DNA of 64,000 nucleotides from Bacillus sp. FJAT-28004 (GTDB lineage: Bacteria > Bacillota > Bacilli > Paenibacillales > Paenibacillaceae), in assembly GCF_001280845.1 (NCBI RefSeq), contig NZ_LGHP01000001.1:925905-989904 (forward strand). The letters run 5' to 3'. A model generated the notes under the pieces. The model did not search any database. It saw nothing but the letters and a program-made list of their open reading frames with translations, and was not told the DNA's origin. How positions within the stretch are numbered: position 1 is the stretch's first letter; every line of letters starts with the position of its first letter. Below are positions 1-11,391 of the stretch, one piece after another. A program made the translations under genes and the position numbers.

Positions 1-260
1 TTCCCGTAATCAGCATTCTGTTTATATTGCAGCTTGGGCATGTGCTTGATGCAGGCTTTGATCAAGTAATGAACTTATACAATCCAGTAGTTTATGGCGT
101 GGCGGATATTATCGATACTTATGTATATCGTATTGGGCTTGCTGATTTTCAATATAGCTTCGGAACGGCAGTAGGACTCTGTAAGGGGGTCATTGCAATG
201 ATTCTTGTTGTATTAAGTAACTGGTTTGTCCGTAAATTCACTAACCACTCGATCTGGTAG
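1..260 (+). CDS. ABC sugar importer permease, LplB type, C-terminal part only
   Basis: This is the tail of a membrane permease whose start lies before the window; the open frame runs from base 3 to a TAG at 258-260. Visible are the motif YNPVVYGVADIIDTYVYRIG, typical of the C-terminal third of LplB-family permeases, then a last membrane segment (GVIAMILVVLSNW) and a short basic tail. It ends 13 bases before the start of a second permease, as in the usual LplB-YtcP-LplA order. The pair should form the membrane channel of a carbohydrate importer. The substrate cannot be read from this fragment; the enzymes downstream suggest oligosaccharides. Confidence 0.85.
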   Translation, partial: PVISILFILQLGHVLDAGFDQVMNLYNPVVYGVADIIDTYVYRIGLADFQYSFGTAVGLCKGVIAMILVVLSNWFVRKFTNHSIW

Positions 261-273
261 AAAGGAGCAATCG

Positions 274-1170
274 ATGAAAATACGAAAGAACAAATCGGAG
301 AAGATCTTCGATTTCATGAATATTACGATTCTTATGTTATTGTCACTTACAATTCTTTATCCCTTCTGGCAGCAAGTGGTTCTGTCCTTTAGCCAACCGG
401 CCGAAGCGCAGCTCATCGGTTTGCATCTCTATACGCTGCATCCTACACTTGACGCCTACAAACGAATATTTTCCGGGGATACGATCTTCAAGGCTTACTA
501 TTGGACGACCTATCGTACGATCGTAGGTACGCTGCTCACTGTGCTCGTGACCTCGATGATGGCTTATCCGCTTGCAAAGACATATTTTTGGGGACGGAAA
601 TTTTGGATGTGGATCGTGGTTTTCACGATGTTTTTCGGGGGAGGCTTGGTTCCGACTTACCTTTTGGTTAAGAACCTCCACCTTACGAATACAGTATGGG
701 CTCTTATCCTGCCTGGTCTTGTAACCGCTTGGAATATCATCATATTACGAAATTTTTACTATTCCATTCCGGATGAGTTGGAGGAGAGCGCGCGCATGGA
801 CGGAGCCAATGATCTGTTCATTTTCTTTCGGATCATTATCCCGCTTTCCGCTCCTGTCATTGCGACCGTTACATTATGGACACTGGTTGGCCATTGGAAC
901 GCATGGTTTGATGCCCTTATTTATATAACGAACAACAATATCAAAGTGTTGCAGATTGTATTGCGTGAAGTGCTTAGCGATGCCAACCAGATGTCGGGGA
1001 TGAATCCTCTGCTTGCTGCAAACGTTGCCGATATGCAAGGTCAGCAGTATACGCCCGAATCGATTAAAGCGGCAATTCTTATGGTCGTCATCTTGCCGAT
1101 CGTATGCGTCTATCCATTTTTACAAAAATATTTTGTCAAAGGGATCATGGTTGGTGCCGTCAAAGGCTGA
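274..1170 (+). CDS. ABC sugar importer permease, YtcP/LplC type
   Basis: Predicted integral membrane protein of 298 residues with about six membrane segments, the second half of an importer channel. The ATG at 274 is chosen because AAAGGAG lies just upstream; a longer frame to 226 has no such site and would overlap the previous gene. The family signature loop that contacts the ATPase is seen as EESARMDGANDLFIFFRIIIP, and the end VGAVKG is typical of this family. It sits between the upstream permease and a binding lipoprotein, so the three form one importer. No ATPase gene is present, which is usual when a shared MsmX-like ATPase is used. Confidence 0.9.
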   Translation: MKIRKNKSEKIFDFMNITILMLLSLTILYPFWQQVVLSFSQPAEAQLIGLHLYTLHPTLDAYKRIFSGDTIFKAYYWTTYRTIVGTLLTVLVTSMMAYPLAKTYFWGRKFWMWIVVFTMFFGGGLVPTYLLVKNLHLTNTVWALILPGLVTAWNIIILRNFYYSIPDELEESARMDGANDLFIFFRIIIPLSAPVIATVTLWTLVGHWNAWFDALIYITNNNIKVLQIVLREVLSDANQMSGMNPLLAANVADMQGQQYTPESIKAAILMVVILPIVCVYPFLQKYFVKGIMVGAVKG

Positions 1171-1243
1171 ATCCTGTGCAAGTTTAAGCAATATGTAAGG
1201 GCAAAGCCTTTATATAATAAAATCAATAGAGGAGGGTCAAACA

Positions 1244-2839
1244 ATGAAGAGAAAAAATGTGGTATCAGCAATAATGGCAATGATAGTCGCCATGGGGTTG
1301 TTAGCCGGCTGCAGCTCAGGAACAAATACTTCAAAGACTGAAGAAACAAATAAGCCAGCAGATCCGAAAAAGTATACGATTAAAATCTTTTCTTCACGCA
1401 TCCAACCGAATCCAGACTCGGAGGCCATGAAGGCTATTTCAGAGAAGCTCGGACATCATTTGGAGGTTACGGCAGTCCCTGATACCAGCTACCAAGATAA
1501 GCTGAATCTTTACTATGCCTCGAACGATTTGCCGGACGTTTTTGGGATCACATCAGAAGAAATAAAGAAGAACGGGACAGCGAAATTTACGGTAGAGGAT
1601 CTGGAAAAATACATGCCGCTTATGTATGAGGCTGCGACCAAACAATATAAGGAATATGGTTACGATATACAGGAAATGTGGGATCGTTTCTCTGTTGACG
1701 GAAAATTAGCAACGATCTCAATGGGGAATAAAGAGTTGACTTACCCCTATGGCCTTGTCATCCGTCAGGACTTGTTGGATGAGTTTGGGTTGCAGCTGCC
1801 CAAAACGCTTAATGATTGGGAAGTGTTCCTTAAAGCATATAAACAAAAATATCCTGACAAATATCCCATTACAGCTCGAGGCAAAGACTTGATCTACCAA
1901 TCGTTCTATACTTTCATCGCTGCTTTCGGAACATCCTACGATTCGTGGCAAAAAAAGGACAACCAGCTAGTATTTGGACCTTTTATTCCAGAAATGCGCG
2001 ATGCACTTGAGCTTCTATCTAGTTGGTACAAGGCGGGTTATATTAATCCCGAATGGATTACCATGGATGTAGCTGCACTTAATAATGAATGGATTAACGG
2101 GAATACAGTTTCCTTCCAATACACAAAGCTTGACAATGTTATTACTGCACCTTATACCCCAGGATCCATGTTCGATCAATTAGCTGCAAAAAATCCAAAG
2201 GTCAAGATTCAATGGGCTCCATATCCTAATTGGAAGGATGGTGTTAAGCCAGCACTTAACGCTTACGAGCTTGTTGGCAAACAAGGAGTCAGCTTTAGCA
2301 AAGAGCTTGAGAAGGATCCGGACAAGCTGCATGCCGTAATGGGTGTCGTTGACAAATTGTTTAACGATGAAGAAATCTACATGCTAAAAAACTTCGGAAT
2401 ACAAGGAAAAACGTATGATATCGTTGATGGAATACCTGTTATCAAGAAAGAGTTGAACAATGCGGACGGCAATGTAAAGGAAGGTTTTGGATGGTTCTTC
2501 GCAAGTGGATCACCTGGTGTAAACTGGGATTTGGTAAAAACAACCAAAAATAAGACCTACTTGGATAATCTTGAGAAACATGCTGAGGATCCTGCCGGTT
2601 ATTATTCTCAAGCAAATAATGACTGGGCAATTAGTCGAGTGAATGGCCCTCTAACTTCCCCATCGGGAGAGAATTTGGATGTTAAAGGAAAGACCAAGTA
2701 TGAGGAGTGGCATCGGATGTTTGCTGAAGTAATCATTGGCTCCAAATCACTTGCCGATTTCGACAAATTTATCGAACAATGGAAGAAAGAATGGGGCAAT
2801 GAAGCAACAGAGGCAGCCAATCGTCTTTACTTGAAGTAG
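1244..2839 (+). CDS. Sugar-binding lipoprotein of the ABC importer, LplA type
   Basis: Extracellular solute-binding protein of 531 residues, expected to be lipid-anchored and to hand oligosaccharides to the two permeases upstream. The N-terminus has a basic stretch, a hydrophobic core and a lipobox ending LLAGC (Cys at about residue 23), followed by a Ser/Thr/Lys-rich linker. GAGGAGGG lies just before the ATG. Length and overall pattern (IKIFSSRIQPNPDSEAM, then alternating alpha/beta segments) fit the large LplA-type proteins rather than classical maltose-binding proteins. A strong hairpin follows the stop codon, so transcription probably drops here before the enzyme genes. The ligand is inferred only from context. 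Confidence 0.88.
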   Translation: MKRKNVVSAIMAMIVAMGLLAGCSSGTNTSKTEETNKPADPKKYTIKIFSSRIQPNPDSEAMKAISEKLGHHLEVTAVPDTSYQDKLNLYYASNDLPDVFGITSEEIKKNGTAKFTVEDLEKYMPLMYEAATKQYKEYGYDIQEMWDRFSVDGKLATISMGNKELTYPYGLVIRQDLLDEFGLQLPKTLNDWEVFLKAYKQKYPDKYPITARGKDLIYQSFYTFIAAFGTSYDSWQKKDNQLVFGPFIPEMRDALELLSSWYKAGYINPEWITMDVAALNNEWINGNTVSFQYTKLDNVITAPYTPGSMFDQLAAKNPKVKIQWAPYPNWKDGVKPALNAYELVGKQGVSFSKELEKDPDKLHAVMGVVDKLFNDEEIYMLKNFGIQGKTYDIVDGIPVIKKELNNADGNVKEGFGWFFASGSPGVNWDLVKTTKNKTYLDNLEKHAEDPAGYYSQANNDWAISRVNGPLTSPSGENLDVKGKTKYEEWHRMFAEVIIGSKSLADFDKFIEQWKKEWGNEATEAANRLYLK

Positions 2840-2858
2840 TGGCAGAAGTAGTGAAGTA

Positions 2859-2895
2859 AATAGCAGGCTCTACTTAGATAGAGCCTGCTATTTTT
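2859..2895 (+). terminator. Intrinsic terminator after binding-protein gene
   Basis: A perfect 14-bp inverted repeat (2859-2872 with 2879-2892), 6-base loop, followed by a run of T. It lies 20 bases after the binding-protein stop and 33 before the next start, so it may be a partial terminator that sets a lower level for the enzyme genes. Confidence 0.8.
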
Positions 2896-2927
2896 AAAAA
2901 ATGACTGATTGAAAGGATGAACGAGAT

Positions 2928-4319
2928 ATGAATATGAGTCTATTTATCGATGCAGCTGATTTTGGATTCTCGCCTCAATCGACGGGGATCGATAACGCCA
3001 TAGCTCTTCAAAAAGCTCTGGATGCGTCCGGAACGATCATGGTAAGTCGTCCGGGTACTTACAAGCTGGCACGGACCGTTTACATTGGAAGTTATACGAC
3101 TTTGATTATGGGAAATAATGTTTTTGTGCAAAAGGAAGACGAGGAGGGCCCATACTCTCATGTCATCCTGAACAAAGGGGCTCTAACCAAAACATACGAC
3201 GAGCAGATCTCGATCGAGAATCTTCATATTGTTGTGAATGGGATGGATATTCGAACGTTTGATGACGTCTTTGGCTTGCATGGGCAACTTGCTCTTTTCT
3301 ATGTTAAAGATGTGAGAATTGAGCGTTTTCGCTGCATGGACTTAGGTAAAATGCAGTATGGCATACAGATATGCACATTTGAAGACATCATAATTCATGA
3401 TGTCATGATCAAAGGTGACAAAGACGGGGTCCATCTCGGAAGGGGAAAACGCTTTCATATTTGCAATGGAATCTTTCAAACCTATGACGATGCCGTAGCG
3501 CTAAACGCACATGATTACGACGTCGGAAATCCGGAACTCGGCTGGATTGAGGATGGTGTTGTTGAGAATTGTCATGACTTGGCTCGAAGTAAGGAAAATG
3601 ATGCAATGGGATTTTTTTGCCGTATTTTAGCTGGAGCTTGGAAGGACTGGGAGACGGGAATGGTTGTACAAAAGTCGGATACGGTGGTTTCGAGCGGCCG
3701 TCTATACCGTGTCAAAGCAGACGCTGATAATAAGGCTTACGTATCGAATACGCAGCCCGTTCATCAGAGTGGCTCTATGGTCATTGACGATATCAATTGG
3801 ACCGTGGTTCAAGATGATGTGGTCTACACCGCAGGGGTTCGAAATGTGACGTTCAGGAGTATTTTCTTATATAAAGCGAGAATTGGTTTTTCTGTACATT
3901 TTGACAATGACAAGTACAGTCGTTCGTATTATCCTGGTGCTCCAGTCCCTCACCAGGAGCAACTGGTATTCGAAAATATTCGTGTGCTGCATGATCAAAA
4001 GATTCCTTTCGCTTCGATTAATACACCGATTGATGTGTTAACCATTACAAATTCCAGCTTTAAAAATAATAGTATCTCGTTCCATGGAAACAAGGCCATG
4101 ACAGAGTATTATAAAACCAGAATCAACTTGGTCGGATGCGTTTTTAACCAGAAAGGCTTAATGGATTTGGTTGTGAACAGTGTGGAAAATAAAGAGATTC
4201 AATTAAATACGACCGCCAGTGTATCAATCGATGACGATTTCACTGCCAATTTGATCCCGGGCCCGGGCAGGATTCACGCTAACTCCGATCTAGGTGGATT
4301 GAGTAAGGTCCGGACATAA
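2928..4319 (+). CDS. Cytoplasmic right-handed beta-helix enzyme, GH28/pectate-lyase-like fold
   Basis: A 463-residue protein without a signal peptide, so probably cytoplasmic. Residues about 5-60 look like the cap seen before pectate-lyase-type beta-helices, and the middle has the repeating short strands of a parallel beta-helix. Two acidic clusters sit where GH28 polygalacturonases have their catalytic aspartates: GDKDGVHLG (Asp166) and TYDDAVALN (Asp187, Asp188). The canonical GH28 His and Arg-Ile-Lys motifs are not obvious, so the exact reaction is uncertain; it may cleave uronic-acid- or deoxysugar-linked oligosaccharides. GAAAGGA precedes the ATG. It lies between the importer and the GH29 fucosidase and is probably co-transcribed with both, consistent with inside trimming of imported products. 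Confidence 0.7.
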   Translation: MNMSLFIDAADFGFSPQSTGIDNAIALQKALDASGTIMVSRPGTYKLARTVYIGSYTTLIMGNNVFVQKEDEEGPYSHVILNKGALTKTYDEQISIENLHIVVNGMDIRTFDDVFGLHGQLALFYVKDVRIERFRCMDLGKMQYGIQICTFEDIIIHDVMIKGDKDGVHLGRGKRFHICNGIFQTYDDAVALNAHDYDVGNPELGWIEDGVVENCHDLARSKENDAMGFFCRILAGAWKDWETGMVVQKSDTVVSSGRLYRVKADADNKAYVSNTQPVHQSGSMVIDDINWTVVQDDVVYTAGVRNVTFRSIFLYKARIGFSVHFDNDKYSRSYYPGAPVPHQEQLVFENIRVLHDQKIPFASINTPIDVLTITNSSFKNNSISFHGNKAMTEYYKTRINLVGCVFNQKGLMDLVVNSVENKEIQLNTTASVSIDDDFTANLIPGPGRIHANSDLGGLSKVRT

Positions 4320-4353
4320 TACAATATTTTGTAATTTGAAGGAGGATTTTGAT

Positions 4354-5601
4354 ATGAGTTTAAATTTTCCAATTCCATCTCAACATGTAAGCCGCTTCGA
4401 GCGACTGGGCTTCGGGATGTTTATCCACTGGGGGCTTTACTCACAGCTTGGACAAGGGGAATGGGCGATGCACCTTAATCGCATCCCTAAGGAAGAGTAT
4501 AGCAAGCTGCAGGATACTTTCACCGTGGAGGAGTTTGATGCAAGAGCGATTGCCAAGCTTGCCCGGAAGGCGGGGATGAAATACATTACGTTGACCACGC
4601 GGCACCACGATGGCTTCTCTTTATATGATACGAGGGGGCTTAATGATTACGATGCACCGCATAGTGCAGCGAAGCGTGACCTGATTGCGGAATTTGTGGA
4701 AGGCTGTCGGGCAGAAGGGATTATACCATTCTTTTATCATACGACTTTGGATTGGTACCAAGACTCGTTTAATGGGGATTTCGACGCTTATCTGAATTAT
4801 TTACAGCAGTCGGTCGAGATATTGTGCAAAAATTATGGGGAAATCGGCGGCTTATGGTTTGATGGGAACTGGAGCCGGAAGGGGGAGGACTGGAAGGAGG
4901 ATGCACTTTATGGGATGATACGACGTTATCAGCCAAATGCGATGATCATAAATAATACCGGCTTATCCAATCAGGGAGAGCTTGGACATCCTGAGCTAGA
5001 TAGTGTTACTTTCGAGCAAGTATGTCCGGCACCGCTGAACCGGGAAGGGATGAGCAAGTACGTAACTACAGAGATGTGTCAGACGATCAACGGACACTGG
5101 GGTTATGGTCGATCTGACTTCAATGTAAAATCTCCCAAGGAGCTCATCGAGACGCTATGCGCTAGCCGGAAGGTAGGGTCTAACTATCTGCTTAATATAG
5201 GGCCCACCGGGAGTGGAGCGATACCCAAGCTTCAGTCGGCAATTCTAGAGACCATTGGTGAATGGGTCGATGTATTTGGAGAGGCCATATACGATGGAAT
5301 GCCCTGCGGCATTGCGGGGAGCGGGGATGATTTTGCGCTTGAGACATCTGCCGAACGTACATTTCTTTTTATCTATCATCTGAAGATAGATGGGCATGCC
5401 AATGTTACGGTAGGTAATAGTGGAATTGGTCCGAGAGTATTTCAAGGGTTGAAGCAGCCGATTCAGTCGATCGTCTGGCTTGACAACCGCGAAGAGCTTT
5501 CATTTGTGCAAAATTTGGAGGAAGGCGTGCTTTGCTTGCAAGCGACAGGTTATCCCTATGGGGTGGATTATGTGGTGCGAGTGGCGGAGGTTCTCTACTA
5601 A
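4354..5601 (+). CDS. GH29 alpha-L-fucosidase, cytoplasmic
   Basis: A 415-residue glycoside hydrolase of family 29, which releases L-fucose from glycan ends by a retaining mechanism. Family motifs are clear: GMFIHWGLYS near residue 25, RHHDGF at 83-88, and GLWFDGNW with Asp170 in the position of the catalytic nucleophile. The C-terminal beta-sandwich is present. No signal peptide is seen, so it should act on imported oligosaccharides. The ATG at 4354 is preferred because GAAGGAGG lies 9 bases upstream; the longer frame starts with a TTG inside that region. It sits between the beta-helix enzyme and the giant lyase. Function at family level is secure; linkage preference cannot be read. Confidence 0.92.
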   Translation: MSLNFPIPSQHVSRFERLGFGMFIHWGLYSQLGQGEWAMHLNRIPKEEYSKLQDTFTVEEFDARAIAKLARKAGMKYITLTTRHHDGFSLYDTRGLNDYDAPHSAAKRDLIAEFVEGCRAEGIIPFFYHTTLDWYQDSFNGDFDAYLNYLQQSVEILCKNYGEIGGLWFDGNWSRKGEDWKEDALYGMIRRYQPNAMIINNTGLSNQGELGHPELDSVTFEQVCPAPLNREGMSKYVTTEMCQTINGHWGYGRSDFNVKSPKELIETLCASRKVGSNYLLNIGPTGSGAIPKLQSAILETIGEWVDVFGEAIYDGMPCGIAGSGDDFALETSAERTFLFIYHLKIDGHANVTVGNSGIGPRVFQGLKQPIQSIVWLDNREELSFVQNLEEGVLCLQATGYPYGVDYVVRVAEVLY

Positions 5602-5655
5602 TTATGCTATCCAAAGCTGGCTCCTGAATTTATTAATTTGAGAGGTGGTTCAAAG

Positions 5656-8600
5656 ATGACACTCAAATACAATCTAAAGAGGATCAGTGTTGTTGTTCTC
5701 ATGACGATGCTTACGGGTCTTTTCATACCTTTTATTACAAGGGAAGCATTCACAGAGAAAGCTTTCGCCGCTGCTGACGAATATGATACGCTCCGGATGA
5801 AGTGGTTCGACTTATTCACCGGAAACTCTCGTTACAATACACCTATTACGGATCCGGATATTGCGAATACAGTTACAGGCATCACCTATGGTGTCTCATA
5901 CAATAATGTATTAGAGCCTTCGGCTGATGCTTATGTTGGAGACGGTTCGTACGGTGATACGAATTATGGAAGCGACACCTCGTTGATCGTCAAGGATAGT
6001 ACAGTTACCGATAACAGCAGAAAAACGTATCTCAAATTCGATCTCTCCACTGTTATGGCAGCAAGCTCAGTCACATTGAGAGTATACGGCAGCAACATTC
6101 AGGATACGACGAGTATTGCAGTAAAAGTAATAGGCACCTCTAATGACTGGACCGAATCGGGGATTACTTGGAATAACGCTCCAACTACCGCATCCTCCGT
6201 ATTATCGTCAGTTTATGTCAACAACACGGCCGGCTACTATGAATTTGATGTAACCGGTTTTGTTGGTAGTCAGAGATTGGAAGGCGCCGCTTCATTTATG
6301 CTATTCACCGATGGAGACGAAGACAAGACGATTTCTTTAAACAGTAAAGAAAGCGCTTCCTTTAAACCGCAGTTGGTCATTTCGGGGTTCTGGGATACCC
6401 TGAATACAGCTTCGGACAGGACCTATTTATGGAGTGATACAGCAGCCAATTGTTCGCCACTCTCAAATTTCTCACGTTTAAGAGGATTGGCGCATGCCTA
6501 TGCCACAAAAGGCTCCGCCCTCTATCAAAACGAGGAGTTAAAGACTGACATCATCAACGCTTTGGACTGGATATATACGAATAAATATAATGAGAATATA
6601 CCGCCTGTGAGCAGCGCTGTGTGTAGCGCCTGGGATTTGGAGATTGGTGCACCTCTTACATTGGCCAATACCATGGTTCTTATGTATGATCAATTAACGG
6701 CAACGCAAGTTAGCAATTATATTAGGGCACTTGACCGGTTTGCAGCCGATCCGACCCTTTGGGAGGGATATGTATCTACAGGGGCCAACCGAGCGGATAG
6801 AGCATTAATTGTAGCTCTTCGGGGTGTACTCGGCAAGTCCAGTGCCAAAATCGGCGCTGCCCGGGATTCACTCAGCGCGATTTTCAAAGATGTTACCGCA
6901 GGAGATGGATATTATAAGGACGGTTCATATGTTTTCCACAATTTTGTTCCGTATACAGGAAGCTACGGGAGTGTTTTATTAGATAGTGTGTCTAAAATAT
7001 TGTATCTATTACATGGTTCAACATGGACAGTTACCGATCCCAATGTCAATTACATGTATAAATTGGTGACGGAATCTGTACAACCGCTGATGTATAAAGG
7101 CGCCACGATGGACATGGTACGAGGGAGAGCGATTTCGAGACCAGGATCGGGAGATCATGGGGCTGGCAAAGCGATAATCATTTCGATTCTACGCTTGGCT
7201 CAAACAGCGCCACCGGATAAAGCGGCATTATTCAATAGTATGGCTAAAGCATGGATTCAGGAAGACACCACCTTCTCCTATAGTGGCTCTATTTCTGATA
7301 TTACGCTTCTGAAATCGATAATGAACGATTCTCTGATTACGCCGGGCGGCGAGTTGATCCAAAGCAAAGTATTTGCAAGTATGGATCGCGCAATTCATCG
7401 ACGTCCAGGCTTTGGATTCGGACTTAGCTTGTTTTCGGATCGTATCTCAGCTGCAGAAGTTATGAACGGTGAGAACCTTAAAGGCTATTGGACCGGCCTT
7501 GGCATGACCAACCTGTATAACAATGATTTGACTCAGTATTCAAGTAATTACTGGCCGACTGTCAATAGTTACCGTTTGCCGGGAACGACAACAGATGGCA
7601 CGAGCGGGAACCCGAAACAATCTCACCCTTATTTCAACTCTTATAATTGGGCGGGGGGATCATCGGTTGAGGGGCTTTACAGTACGGCCGGCATGCAATT
7701 TTCCCTTACCAAGGTTACGGGCAGCCCGCTGCAGGGGAAGAAATCGTGGTTTATGTTCGGAGATAACATCGTCGCTCTTGGAGCAGGCATTACGAATACA
7801 AACAACGCCAATGTGGAGACGATTGTCGAAAACCGCATGCTGAATAGCAACGGCAACAACGCGCTGACGGTAAACGGAACGACCAAATCGAATGCGCTCG
7901 GATGGTCGGAAACGATGAGCGGCGTGAACTGGGCGCATCTGGAAGGGAATGTGGCTGGATCCGATATCGGCTACTATTTCCCAGGAACGACTAATCTTTA
8001 CGGGTTGCGCGAGTCAAGAACGGGCGCGTGGTCCGAAATTGGATCATTTGGAAATAGCACTCAGTATACGAATCATTTTATGAGTCTTGCATTCGAACAC
8101 GGCTCGAACCCGACGAACGCATCCTATGCCTATGCAGTGCTGCCGAATAAGAGCGCTGCGGATATGGCCAGCTATGCAAGCAATCCGGATATCAACATCC
8201 TGGAAAATTCAACGGATGTGCAGGCTGTGCACGATACGTCTCTGAACGCAGTAGGAGCGAATTTTTGGAACGATATCACCAAGACGGTGAACGTTAACGG
8301 ATCGAGCTTCCTTACAAGCGATAAAAAAGCATCGGTCACAACGTTGCAATCGACAGGTACTATCGATGTAGGGGTTTCTGACCCGACGCAGGCCAATACA
8401 GGAACAATCAACATTGAGATTAATAAGAGCGCTACAGGCATCATCAAGCTGGACCCGGGAATCCAGGTAACCCAGTTGAGTCCAACAATTAAAATGACGG
8501 TGAATGTAAACGGATCACACGGAAAAACGTTCAATGCCAAATTTAAGTTTGGAGCTCCGGCATTGCCTGCCACACCTACGTTAAACCTTGCAACATCAGA

Positions 8601-11391
8601 GTACGGACAAGTGACGTTGAACTGGTCCAATTACGGCAACGCAACGGGTTATAAGATTAAGTACGGCACAACGCCTGGAAACTACAATTATACGATCACC
8701 GTACCGTATATCAGTGCTGACTACACCTTCACGGACTTGATATCCGGCAATTATTATTTTGTTATATCTACCTACAGCGCTGTGGGGGTAAGTGCCAATT
8801 CGAACGAACTGAGCGCAGCGGTTACAGGTCCTATAAATCTAGCTAATGGCAAAACTGCCACGCAAAGCTCAACACTCTATGGCAAACATGCAAGCCTTGC
8901 TGTAGATGGAAATACGAACAGTACTTTTAACGGCGGTTCGGTTACGCATTCGACTTATGAAGCCCAGCCATGGTGGATGGTTGATCTTGGAAGCAATCAA
9001 AGTATTGGCAATATTAAAATATTCAATAGAACCGATGTTTGTTGTATGAACCGACTAGGCGATTACAATGTCTCTATACTGGATCAAAACCAAAATACGG
9101 TATGGACCAACCATCAGACGACCTATCCGAATCCAAGTACGACAGTAAATGCAATAGGGGTAAAAGGTAGATATGTCAAAATTCAACTAACCGGCACCAA
9201 CTATTTGTCATTGGCTGAAGTACAAGTGTTTCCATATGAGCCTCCTGCAAGTTCGAACCTTAAACTATGGCTTCGAGCGGATGCGGGAGTGACAAGTGAT
9301 GGGAATGGCAAAGTAAGTGCATGGGCAGATCAATCAAGAAGTGCCAACAATGCGGCTCAAGCAACTGCCGGGTATCAGCCGACCTTAGTAAGCAATGGAT
9401 TTAATGGCAACCCGGTCATCAGGTTTGATGGTGTAGATGACAATCTGTTATCCAGTGGTGTTACGGGGAATATGGATTCATTTACAGTGATATTTGTGCT
9501 TAAACCTAAGACTGTGAAGGGTTTTAACCAGACCATTGGTGCAGCAGGCGGATGGGGACAATATTCATTTACTACATCAGCCAATGGGAGTATATTTACC
9601 GGACCTAGATTGAGTTCGAGGATGATTCCTGAAGACGGCCCTGGTGCTAATACGTTAGTCCCGAATAATTGGCTTACTATTTCGTATGTAACTAACAACG
9701 CATCAACGAAATTATACAAGAATGGAAATCAGCTTGCTTATAAGTTTTTATATTTAGCTGAACCATGGACTGGATTTAAGCTAGGTGTAAATAATAGCAG
9801 CACGATAGACGGAGATATCGCGGAGGTGCTTGTTTACAATACCGCCTTATTGGATTCCGATAGGCAACGTGTAGAAGCATACTTGAAAACCAAATATTCT
9901 CTGGCTACTTCGATCTCTGTAAATGGAGCAGGAGGCGCGAATGCGATCTCTGCCAAGAATGGTTCGCTGCAAATGCAGGCTAATGTTCTGCCTGCAGGCG
10001 TGGACCAAAGTATCACATGGAGCGTCTACGAAGAAGATGGTACAACAGCGACAGATAAAGCAGTGATCGATTCCAATGGATTGCTGACAGCTTCAAAAGA
10101 CGGGATAGTGACGGTGGTTGTAACAGCCGTTGACGGCAGCGGTGTAAAAGGCTCCGCAACGATTACGATTAGCGGACAAACCATCAGTACACTTGATACA
10201 ATTACAGCACCGCTTTATCTCAGTAATCTAATTGATTCCACTTCAGGAAGAACTGCAGCACAAACCGTGCAACAAGTGACTTATCTATTCGACAACAATG
10301 CAAGCACGAATTCCGATTTCCGTCTGAACGGTTCCGGAGCGGGAAGCTATATTACCTTTGACTTTAAGGATGGCAATCAAGTCACGCTTTCGAGTGTAGA
10401 GCTGCTGGGAAGACAAGACCAAAATTTATCTACCAGAATTAATGGTACAGTGGTCCAGGGATCCAACGATAACGCGAATTGGACGACTCTCTCGAATGCA
10501 GCGGTGTCTACAGCGGCGTGGCAAACATTGACGATTAGCGGCTCCGAACCGTACCGTTATATCCGTATGTACAATCCGAATGCATGGTTTGGCAATATGG
10601 CTGAGCTGAGATTTCATGGCATTGTTACATTCCACAACAAAATCGCATCGGCTTCGATGCGTTCAATTCAAAACGTCAAAAACAGGATTATTCCAGGCAA
10701 CACGGTAAAATTAACCTTCAATGCAAGAGAAGCTATTAATAACGTCAAGGTTGCGATTCAAGGCCAAGACGCAACAGTTAGCACGCAAGACTATATCAAC
10801 TGGACCGCAGTGGCGACCTTGAATCCGAATGTAGCAACAGGACCGGTAACATACGCTATTAATTACAAGCTACAAGATGGAACGGATGGATACCCGGCGG
10901 TTTCTACAGCAGCTGACGCCACTCTGTACCTTGCCGACGAGTCGGATTTGATTCGTAATGTGTCGAATATCGCCAATTTAGTCGATTCTACTTCAGGAAG
11001 AACTGCAGCAGAAACATTGAAACAGGTGAATTTTTTATTCGATTATAATTCAAGTACGAATTCCGATTTCCGCTTAAACGGCGGCGGATCGGGAAGCTAT
11101 ATTACCTTTGATTTTAAGGAAGGCAATCAAGCCACGCTTTCGAGTGTAGAGCTGCTGGGAAGACAAGACCAAAATTTATATACCAGAATTAATGGAACAG
11201 TGGTCCAGGGATCCAACGATAACGCGAATTGGACGACTCTCTCGAATGCAGCGGTGTCTACAGCGGAGTGGCAAAAATTGGCGATTAGTGGCTCCGGGCC
11301 GTACCGTTATATCCGTATTTACAATCCGAGTGGATGGTTCGGTAATATGGCTGAACTTAGATTGTATGGGGCAGTGAATCAGCAGACTTGA
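5656..11391 (+). CDS. Secreted multimodular polysaccharide lyase family 8 (hyaluronate/chondroitin/xanthan lyase family)
   Basis: A 1,911-residue exoenzyme. A signal peptide ends near AFAAA (residue 40). The PL8 helical domain begins at [10 protein letters not shown], is interrupted by a DNRLRE-type beta-sandwich (about 84-245), then resumes at [17 protein letters not shown]. Catalytic residues of the family are all visible: Asn378 (TGANRAD), His428 and Tyr437 ([12 protein letters not shown]), and Arg491/Arg495 (RGRAISR). After the lyase beta-sandwiches come an Fn3 domain (bases 8566-8826), an F5/8 discoidin domain (8830-9240), a LamG-like domain (9241-9900), a Big_2-type Ig domain (to 10180), and two nearly identical discoidin domains. 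ATG 5656 follows GAGAGGTGG. PL8 enzymes cut uronic-acid-containing chains by beta-elimination; which polymer this one attacks is not decidable from sequence reading. It should make the oligosaccharides used by the upstream genes. Confidence 0.92.
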   Translation: MTLKYNLKRISVVVLMTMLTGLFIPFITREAFTEKAFAAADEYDTLRMKWFDLFTGNSRYNTPITDPDIANTVTGITYGVSYNNVLEPSADAYVGDGSYGDTNYGSDTSLIVKDSTVTDNSRKTYLKFDLSTVMAASSVTLRVYGSNIQDTTSIAVKVIGTSNDWTESGITWNNAPTTASSVLSSVYVNNTAGYYEFDVTGFVGSQRLEGAASFMLFTDGDEDKTISLNSKESASFKPQLVISGFWDTLNTASDRTYLWSDTAANCSPLSNFSRLRGLAHAYATKGSALYQNEELKTDIINALDWIYTNKYNENIPPVSSAVCSAWDLEIGAPLTLANTMVLMYDQLTATQVSNYIRALDRFAADPTLWEGYVSTGANRADRALIVALRGVLGKSSAKIGAARDSLSAIFKDVTAGDGYYKDGSYVFHNFVPYTGSYGSVLLDSVSKILYLLHGSTWTVTDPNVNYMYKLVTESVQPLMYKGATMDMVRGRAISRPGSGDHGAGKAIIISILRLAQTAPPDKAALFNSMAKAWIQEDTTFSYSGSISDITLLKSIMNDSLITPGGELIQSKVFASMDRAIHRRPGFGFGLSLFSDRISAAEVMNGENLKGYWTGLGMTNLYNNDLTQYSSNYWPTVNSYRLPGTTTDGTSGNPKQSHPYFNSYNWAGGSSVEGLYSTAGMQFSLTKVTGSPLQGKKSWFMFGDNIVALGAGITNTNNANVETIVENRMLNSNGNNALTVNGTTKSNALGWSETMSGVNWAHLEGNVAGSDIGYYFPGTTNLYGLRESRTGAWSEIGSFGNSTQYTNHFMSLAFEHGSNPTNASYAYAVLPNKSAADMASYASNPDINILENSTDVQAVHDTSLNAVGANFWNDITKTVNVNGSSFLTSDKKASVTTLQSTGTIDVGVSDPTQANTGTINIEINKSATGIIKLDPGIQVTQLSPTIKMTVNVNGSHGKTFNAKFKFGAPALPATPTLNLATSEYGQVTLNWSNYGNATGYKIKYGTTPGNYNYTITVPYISADYTFTDLISGNYYFVISTYSAVGVSANSNELSAAVTGPINLANGKTATQSSTLYGKHASLAVDGNTNSTFNGGSVTHSTYEAQPWWMVDLGSNQSIGNIKIFNRTDVCCMNRLGDYNVSILDQNQNTVWTNHQTTYPNPSTTVNAIGVKGRYVKIQLTGTNYLSLAEVQVFPYEPPASSNLKLWLRADAGVTSDGNGKVSAWADQSRSANNAAQATAGYQPTLVSNGFNGNPVIRFDGVDDNLLSSGVTGNMDSFTVIFVLKPKTVKGFNQTIGAAGGWGQYSFTTSANGSIFTGPRLSSRMIPEDGPGANTLVPNNWLTISYVTNNASTKLYKNGNQLAYKFLYLAEPWTGFKLGVNNSSTIDGDIAEVLVYNTALLDSDRQRVEAYLKTKYSLATSISVNGAGGANAISAKNGSLQMQANVLPAGVDQSITWSVYEEDGTTATDKAVIDSNGLLTASKDGIVTVVVTAVDGSGVKGSATITISGQTISTLDTITAPLYLSNLIDSTSGRTAAQTVQQVTYLFDNNASTNSDFRLNGSGAGSYITFDFKDGNQVTLSSVELLGRQDQNLSTRINGTVVQGSNDNANWTTLSNAAVSTAAWQTLTISGSEPYRYIRMYNPNAWFGNMAELRFHGIVTFHNKIASASMRSIQNVKNRIIPGNTVKLTFNAREAINNVKVAIQGQDATVSTQDYINWTAVATLNPNVATGPVTYAINYKLQDGTDGYPAVSTAADATLYLADESDLIRNVSNIANLVDSTSGRTAAETLKQVNFLFDYNSSTNSDFRLNGGGSGSYITFDFKEGNQATLSSVELLGRQDQNLYTRINGTVVQGSNDNANWTTLSNAAVSTAEWQKLAISGSGPYRYIRIYNPSGWFGNMAELRLYGAVNQQT
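10234..11370 (+). repeat. Two near-identical discoidin-domain copies, 750 bases apart
   Basis: The segment 10234-10620 is repeated at 10984-11370 in the same frame. Long stretches are identical at base level, for example around 10447-10514 and 11197-11264. The copies code for C-terminal carbohydrate-binding-like domains with [12 protein letters not shown] and YRYIR motifs. The high base identity suggests a recent duplication or gene conversion. Confidence 0.85.

Noticed and set aside
8172-8630. Minus-strand 152-codon frame inside the PL8 gene
   Set aside because: Shadow of the well-supported lyase frame; no ribosome site and no homologous pattern.
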